This document shows, piece by piece, positions 6,845 to 10,360 of a stretch of 10,360 nucleotides of DNA; position 1 is the first letter of the stretch; each line of letters begins with the position of its first letter. The position numbers were made by a program, and so were the translations under genes. The notes under the pieces were generated by a model. That model did not search any database and was not told where the DNA came from. It was given only the letters and a program-made list of their open reading frames with translations. This DNA is from Candidatus Poseidoniales archaeon (GTDB taxonomy: Archaea > Thermoplasmatota > Poseidoniia > Poseidoniales > Poseidoniaceae). The DNA lies in assembly GCA_003602535.1 (NCBI GenBank), contig QQSA01000010.1:1-10360 (forward strand), read 5' to 3'.

Positions 6845-8203
6845 TCAAAACGCTTCAACTTTAATTGTGATTCCAATTCCTTGGTTACTACCATAATCAC
6901 TGTAAGACTTTTCTTTGTCCATAGTCGTGGATAATGTTTCTGTAAATCTATATGATTTCCAATCATTTTGATTAACATAATCTAATGTGTCATCTGAATC
7001 GGAGTCATAGTCCATGATGTTCAATGCCCAACAAAACTGCGTATTTGTTTCAGGAACATCTCGATAAATATTCAAAATTTCTTGATTAAGAGACCATGTA
7101 TTAGAAAAATATCCTTCCTCATCCAACTGATTGTATGTATATTCATAATTCTCATCACAATTTATGTCAAACTTAACAATTGCATAAACGTCCGGGGCTG
7201 AGTCGTCAAAGTCGTATTCTCCTGAACCTGTATTCGTATCGAATTTAGTCCACTTAATTCTGATATAACCATTACCTCGATCATACCAATCATTGGAATC
7301 TGAATATCCGTCATTGTCGTCATCTGAATCTTCTCCGTAATCTTTACAACCATCACCATCATAATCAGTAGAACTTGTACTTGTCCAACTCAAATAGCCT
7401 TCAGGACAGTCATCATAATAATCACTAACACCATCATTATCGTCATCGGAATCTTCAGTGATATCTCGACAACCATCACTATCCCAATCTGTAGATGAAG
7501 ATGAAATCCAGTCGTAATCTCCATCAGGGCAACTATCTAGATAATCTTCAATACCGTCATTATCTAAGTCATCAGAAACTTCAACATTTAAGTCGTCATC
7601 TGTTGATGATTCTGCTAAATCACTAGCCATTAGGTAAGTCGCAGCACTTGCACCTACCAAAATCATAACCAACAAAATTATTGCAAAAGCCATTGAACCC
7701 GAGCCACCAGATTTTGCTTTTTTAGAAGTACTGATTGCTATTCTTTGGGCCGGATTATTTTGCGGTGGAAAATGGTTTGACTGCTGAACCGGAGTATTTT
7801 GCTGCGGATAATAGTTTGATTGTTGAACCATAGGTGTGTGGAAAGTAGTCATATCCTGATTCGGCATAGCACTTTGGAAAGTTGTCATATCCTGAGGTGA
7901 TGCCGGATTTTGAAAAGTTGTTACATCTTGCTGAGGGTAAGGCATATTTGGAACTGGGTTTGACACATAATTTACTGCTTGCTGCAGCTCATTTTGCTGT
8001 AGAACTCCATCAGCATTATTGTCAAAATATGGAGCGACATTTTCGAGAGATTGTGGTGAGATATTGGCATTATTTGCAGCATCATAAATCTGGTCTTGGT
8101 TTAACGCACTCTGTGGAAGAACTTGCGATGTAGGAGGTGCTGGAATCCAACCATTGCCATTCCACATCCATTGACCATCATCACTGTAAGTTGGACCGTT
8201 CAT
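6845..8203 (-). CDS. Single-pass membrane protein with an internal EF-hand and external thrombospondin-3-like calcium repeats
   Basis: From the ATG at 8203 the product has 452 residues; a longer in-frame start at 8227 would add 8 residues (MFAVFRES) ahead of the conserved tag, so I reject it. Order: tag GPTYSDDGQWMWNGNGWIP (3-21); an EF-hand-like helix-loop-helix (about 36-80, loop DNNADGVLQQNE at 61-72 with D1/N3/D5/Q9/E12); a Pro/Gln-rich linker with three QD(V/M)TTF(Q/H) units and two PVQQSN-type units; a transmembrane helix (about 170-192, after a KK.K cluster); two thrombospondin-type-3-like calcium repeats (about 211-302) containing 'SSSTD.D.DGC.D..ED' and DDDNDG; and a C-terminal beta-rich domain (about 312-452) with a C2-like flavour ('APDVYAIVKFD') and a cysteine pair. 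With a positive-inside topology, the EF-hand lies inside and the repeats outside. A calcium-linked sensor or scaffold is inferred, not shown. Confidence 0.8.
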   Translation of the reverse strand: MNGPTYSDDGQWMWNGNGWIPAPPTSQVLPQSALNQDQIYDAANNANISPQSLENVAPYFDNNADGVLQQNELQQAVNYVSNPVPNMPYPQQDVTTFQNPASPQDMTTFQSAMPNQDMTTFHTPMVQQSNYYPQQNTPVQQSNHFPPQNNPAQRIAISTSKKAKSGGSGSMAFAIILLVMILVGASAATYLMASDLAESSTDDDLNVEVSDDLDNDGIEDYLDSCPDGDYDWISSSSTDWDSDGCRDITEDSDDDNDGVSDYYDDCPEGYLSWTSTSSTDYDGDGCKDYGEDSDDDNDGYSDSNDWYDRGNGYIRIKWTKFDTNTGSGEYDFDDSAPDVYAIVKFDINCDENYEYTYNQLDEEGYFSNTWSLNQEILNIYRDVPETNTQFCWALNIMDYDSDSDDTLDYVNQNDWKSYRFTETLSTTMDKEKSYSDYGSNQGIGITIKVEAF

Positions 8204-8230
8204 GGATTCTCTAAAAACTGCAAACACTTT

Positions 8231-8238
8231 ACTTTATG
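8231..8238 (-). promoter_or_regulatory. Weak TATA-like box for the gene starting at 8203
   Basis: The minus strand reads CATAAAGT, centred about 31 nt before the ATG at 8203 and only about 4 nt before the longer candidate start at 8227. That spacing allows a very short leader to 8203 and argues against 8227, which would lie upstream of the expected transcript start. Confidence 0.35.
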
Positions 8239-8257
8239 CATGCATTTCAATTTCTAT

Positions 8258-8980
8258 CTATTCCTCTTCAAAGGATGAAAAAATAAGATTTAGTTGTGCA
8301 ATTATCTCATCAATATTCGAATGTGAAAGTATTTTTTGTCTGGTCTCTAAATCATCAACAAGTAATGATGAAACCGAATAAACCGAATTTGGGTTTTCAT
8401 CAATTACCTCCATTATAGGAGATGTATTTACCCATTGGAAAAGTAAGTCTCCATCCAAATTGAGAATCATTCCAATACGATTCAAAACTGATTCTACAAG
8501 GCTCCTCATTTCAGATTGCTGTTCCATTGTTGATTCGACAGGAGAATCCATGTATTCTACATCAGCACTGATGTAGAGTTTGGTATTTTCAACATCTTCA
8601 GGTATTTGTTGAATTATCGTTTCCAAATCTGGATCTACTCCATCTGAACTAACCAATCCTTCAAGCAGGGGGTGATCAAATGGAGGAAGTGCCGGTTCAA
8701 AAATCTCATTTATCTTGAATCTGCGACGCCCTATAATCTGCAAGAAGTGATTGCTTCCTTTTGTTTCATGATGAATAATCTCAGCTTCGCAACCATAAAT
8801 CATAGGACCGTCCCAGTGATTAACTGATTTTGATTCATCATTGAGAACTAAACCGAAATTTAAGCCATCGAGTAAACAATCATCTAACATCTGGCGATAA
8901 CGTGGTTCAAACACCCTCAATTCCTGTACTTCACCTGGTAGCAAAACCATTGGTAAAACAAAGAGAGGAAGTCTGGACAT
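8258..8980 (-). CDS. Stand-alone Lon substrate-binding (LON/PUA-like) domain protein
   Basis: The product has 240 residues from the ATG at 8980; a TTG at 8998 would add six. The N-terminus matches the LON domain closely: LPLFVLPMVLLPGE (4-17), FEPRYRQML (24-32), a 'IYGCEAEI' strand (61-68) and 'IIGRRRFKI' (82-90). A helical second half (about 147-240) includes 'DDLETRQKIL', the family's usual closing helix. There is no AAA+ ATPase or serine protease part, and the length fits single-domain LON proteins. No signal peptide or transmembrane helix is seen, so it is cytoplasmic, the only such product here. In Lon protease and cereblon this domain recognises substrates; what the stand-alone archaeal and bacterial versions do is poorly known. 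AT-rich sequence GTTAATAAC near 9024 may be its promoter. The neighbours on both sides are surface proteins on the same strand, so the placement may be incidental. Confidence 0.88.
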   Translation of the reverse strand: MSRLPLFVLPMVLLPGEVQELRVFEPRYRQMLDDCLLDGLNFGLVLNDESKSVNHWDGPMIYGCEAEIIHHETKGSNHFLQIIGRRRFKINEIFEPALPPFDHPLLEGLVSSDGVDPDLETIIQQIPEDVENTKLYISADVEYMDSPVESTMEQQSEMRSLVESVLNRIGMILNLDGDLLFQWVNTSPIMEVIDENPNSVYSVSSLLVDDLETRQKILSHSNIDEIIAQLNLIFSSFEEE

Positions 8981-9049
8981 ACCTCGAATTACGAACAATG
9001 GCTTTTGAACATATGTTTGTTATTAACAGATTATTGAAGACGGAATCTA

Positions 9050-10360
9050 TTAGCGGTTCTTCAAATATTCCTCTCCGTACCATTCCCATTGCTCCATTGT
9101 CCAGCCAGCAGGTAATCCCTCTGGAGGCAATGGTGGTCCTTTATTGCCTGTTTGAATGATAGGGATCATATTCCCTGAATCATACAATCCTAGAATGTCT
9201 CCTTTGCCATTTCTTCTTCCGATGTAGAGAATTAATCCAAGAACAATTACAGCAATTGCAATTCCTGTGATTATCAGAATAGTCGATGTATTGCTGGACT
9301 CAGAATACCTCGATGCATCATCTGGATAGTAATCTCCCTCATCGGACCATCCATCCCCATCTGAATCGAGGCATCCGATTCGGTCTTCATAGGAATCTCC
9401 TGGCTCATCAGGACAATCATCTGACTCCTCGGTTCCTTCACGATCGGGATGACCGTCGCCATCTTTGTCAGACCAGAACCTTTCATCTTCAGGGAATGCA
9501 TCTAATTCATCAGACCAACCATCACCATCAGAATCAGGACAGCCGTATTTTTCTTGATTTGATAAACCGTAGACTTCTGGACAACTATCTGGGAGATTGC
9601 CACTCTGTGAATCTCCATAACCATCATCATCGCTATCTAAATATTGAGTTGGATCTGATGAAAATTCGTCGACTTGATCGGACCAACCATCGCCGTCTGT
9701 GTCAAGACAACCGAATCGATCTTGGGTCGAGTTACCAGCAATTTGAGGACATTCATCAGCCTGGGAACCTGACTGATTGTCACCATAATCATCACCATCG
9801 CTATCGATATGCTGAGTTACGTCATTAGGAAATGCATCTGCACCAAGTGCGATTCCCCAATTTGAATCTGGATTTGAATAACCATCTCCATCCGAATCGA
9901 GGCAACCAGTACGATCACTTGTTGAGGTCCCGAAAACAGCAACGCAGTCGTCGCCATTAATTCCATCAGATCTATCGCCATATCCATCTTCGTCGACATC
10001 TGACCACTGACTTGAATCATTGGGGAATTCATCGACGGCGTCTGCATGGCCATCTCCGTCGGTATCGAGGCACCCAAATAGTCTGCCTGAATCACTAGTT
10101 CCTGCATCTAATGGGCAATCATCTTGGGAGTCCAAGAAACCATCATTGTCATCATCATCATCTTCAGAATAATCGCGACAACCATCATTATCATAATCGG
10201 TTGAAAGAGAAGATGTCCAAAATGAATCACCTGATGGACATAAATCAGATTCATCGGGAATTCCGTCATTGTCATCATCTAAGTCACATGCATCACCCTG
10301 CAAATCACTATCATAATCAGCTTGATTCGGATTAGCTACTAACGGACAATTATCTTCTTC
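9050..10360 (-). CDS. Membrane-anchored protein with thrombospondin-3-like calcium repeats, 3' part (start lies beyond the right edge)
   Basis: The frame is open through the right edge; 436 residues are visible. The first 19 codons before 10303 continue a textbook thrombospondin-3 unit (DNCPLVANPNQADYDSD then GDACD), so the TTG at 10303 is an internal Leu codon and not a start. A Trp-containing unit shared with the gene at 6845-8203 follows, then five tandem acidic repeats, mostly 56 residues (9296-10075). A transmembrane helix (about 9218-9283) comes next, followed by RR and a cytoplasmic tail ending in GPPLPPEGLPAGW then TMEQWEWYGEEYL. D-x-D-x-D-G motifs indicate many calcium sites, and the paired cysteines fit an external location. 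The likely role is a rigid calcium-stabilised stalk holding an unseen N-terminal domain away from the membrane. The tail resembles a short conserved motif of marine archaeal membrane proteins whose function I do not know. Confidence 0.88.
   Translation of the reverse strand, partial: EEDNCPLVANPNQADYDSDLQGDACDLDDDNDGIPDESDLCPSGDSFWTSSLSTDYDNDGCRDYSEDDDDDNDGFLDSQDDCPLDAGTSDSGRLFGCLDTDGDGHADAVDEFPNDSSQWSDVDEDGYGDRSDGINGDDCVAVFGTSTSDRTGCLDSDGDGYSNPDSNWGIALGADAFPNDVTQHIDSDGDDYGDNQSGSQADECPQIAGNSTQDRFGCLDTDGDGWSDQVDEFSSDPTQYLDSDDDGYGDSQSGNLPDSCPEVYGLSNQEKYGCPDSDGDGWSDELDAFPEDERFWSDKDGDGHPDREGTEESDDCPDEPGDSYEDRIGCLDSDGDGWSDEGDYYPDDASRYSESSNTSTILIITGIAIAVIVLGLILYIGRRNGKGDILGLYDSGNMIPIIQTGNKGPPLPPEGLPAGWTMEQWEWYGEEYLKNR
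9296..10075 (-). repeat. Five tandem thrombospondin-3-like repeats of about 168 bp
   Basis: The units run G(C)-L-D-(S/T)-D-G-D-G onward, with 'FP.D' near the middle, a second D-x-D-x-D-G-Y-G-D site, then 'D.CP' or 'D(D/E)C' and 'DR.' at the end. Lengths are 56, 65, 56 and 56 residues, plus a truncated fifth unit of about 27 that leads into the membrane helix. The second unit carries an insertion (about NWGIALGAD). The copies have diverged at DNA level, so the expansion is not recent. Confidence 0.85.

Noticed and set aside
8204..8227. Longer start for the EF-hand protein
   Set aside because: It adds eight residues ahead of a tag that, in the neighbouring gene, begins directly at Met. The TATA-like box also lies only a few nt before that longer start.
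9296..10075. Regularly spaced repeats suggesting a CRISPR array
   Set aside because: The copies are diverged, about 168 bp long and in frame, and they encode calcium-binding repeats. There are no identical short repeats with unique spacers.
10301..10303. TTG as the start of the right-edge gene
   Set aside because: The frame continues upstream to the window edge within a thrombospondin-3 unit, so this is an internal Leu codon.
9286..10335. Plus-strand open frames at 9286-9828 and 10111-10335
   Set aside because: These are His/Asn/Arg-rich translations of the complement of the Asp/Gly-rich repeats. Repeats of GAT/GAC codons automatically leave the opposite strand open.

Overview
The window looks archaeal. 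It most resembles the uncultured marine Poseidoniia (Marine Group II/III, Thermoplasmatota). Four things suggest this: very acidic cell-surface proteins, a lipoprotein ending in a PGF-CTERM-like tail, leaderless genes with TATA-like boxes about 23-27 nt before the start codon, and short Trp-rich tags ('GPTYS.DGQ..W', 'GWTMEQW..YG..YL') that I associate with that group from memory. The lineage is an inference; no rRNA or universal marker gene is present.

There are eight protein genes. Seven are on the minus strand and one (3961-6054) is on the plus strand; no RNA gene, insertion sequence or CRISPR array was seen. Reading the minus strand in its direction of transcription: a right-edge partial membrane-anchored protein with thrombospondin-3-like calcium repeats (9050->10360); a stand-alone Lon substrate-binding-domain protein (8258-8980); a single-pass protein with an internal EF-hand and external thrombospondin-3-like repeats (6845-8203); a single-pass protein with a small lipocalin-like external domain (6095-6769); a two-helix membrane protein with a coiled coil (3322-3849); a type II membrane protein with collagen-like tracts and a seven-bladed ELWxxDGT-type propeller (996-3173); and a left-edge partial secreted protein (1-916). 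The plus-strand gene encodes a large acidic lipoprotein with two LDL-receptor-A-like half repeats and a second, C-terminal anchor signal.

No intergenic gap exceeds 150 bp. Several minus-strand genes have their own TATA-like box, so the region reads as a set of single genes rather than one operon. The common theme is the cell surface. Seven of the eight products are predicted to be exported or membrane-bound, and their outer parts are built from modules better known from animal extracellular matrix and receptors: collagen triplets, LDL-A, thrombospondin type 3 and EF-hand. Most of these modules bind calcium in their known families. The parts predicted to face the cytoplasm carry short recurring Trp-containing motifs, which could be docking or sorting tags. 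I infer a calcium-stabilised adhesion or surface-sensing set, but the sequence alone does not prove that these proteins act together.
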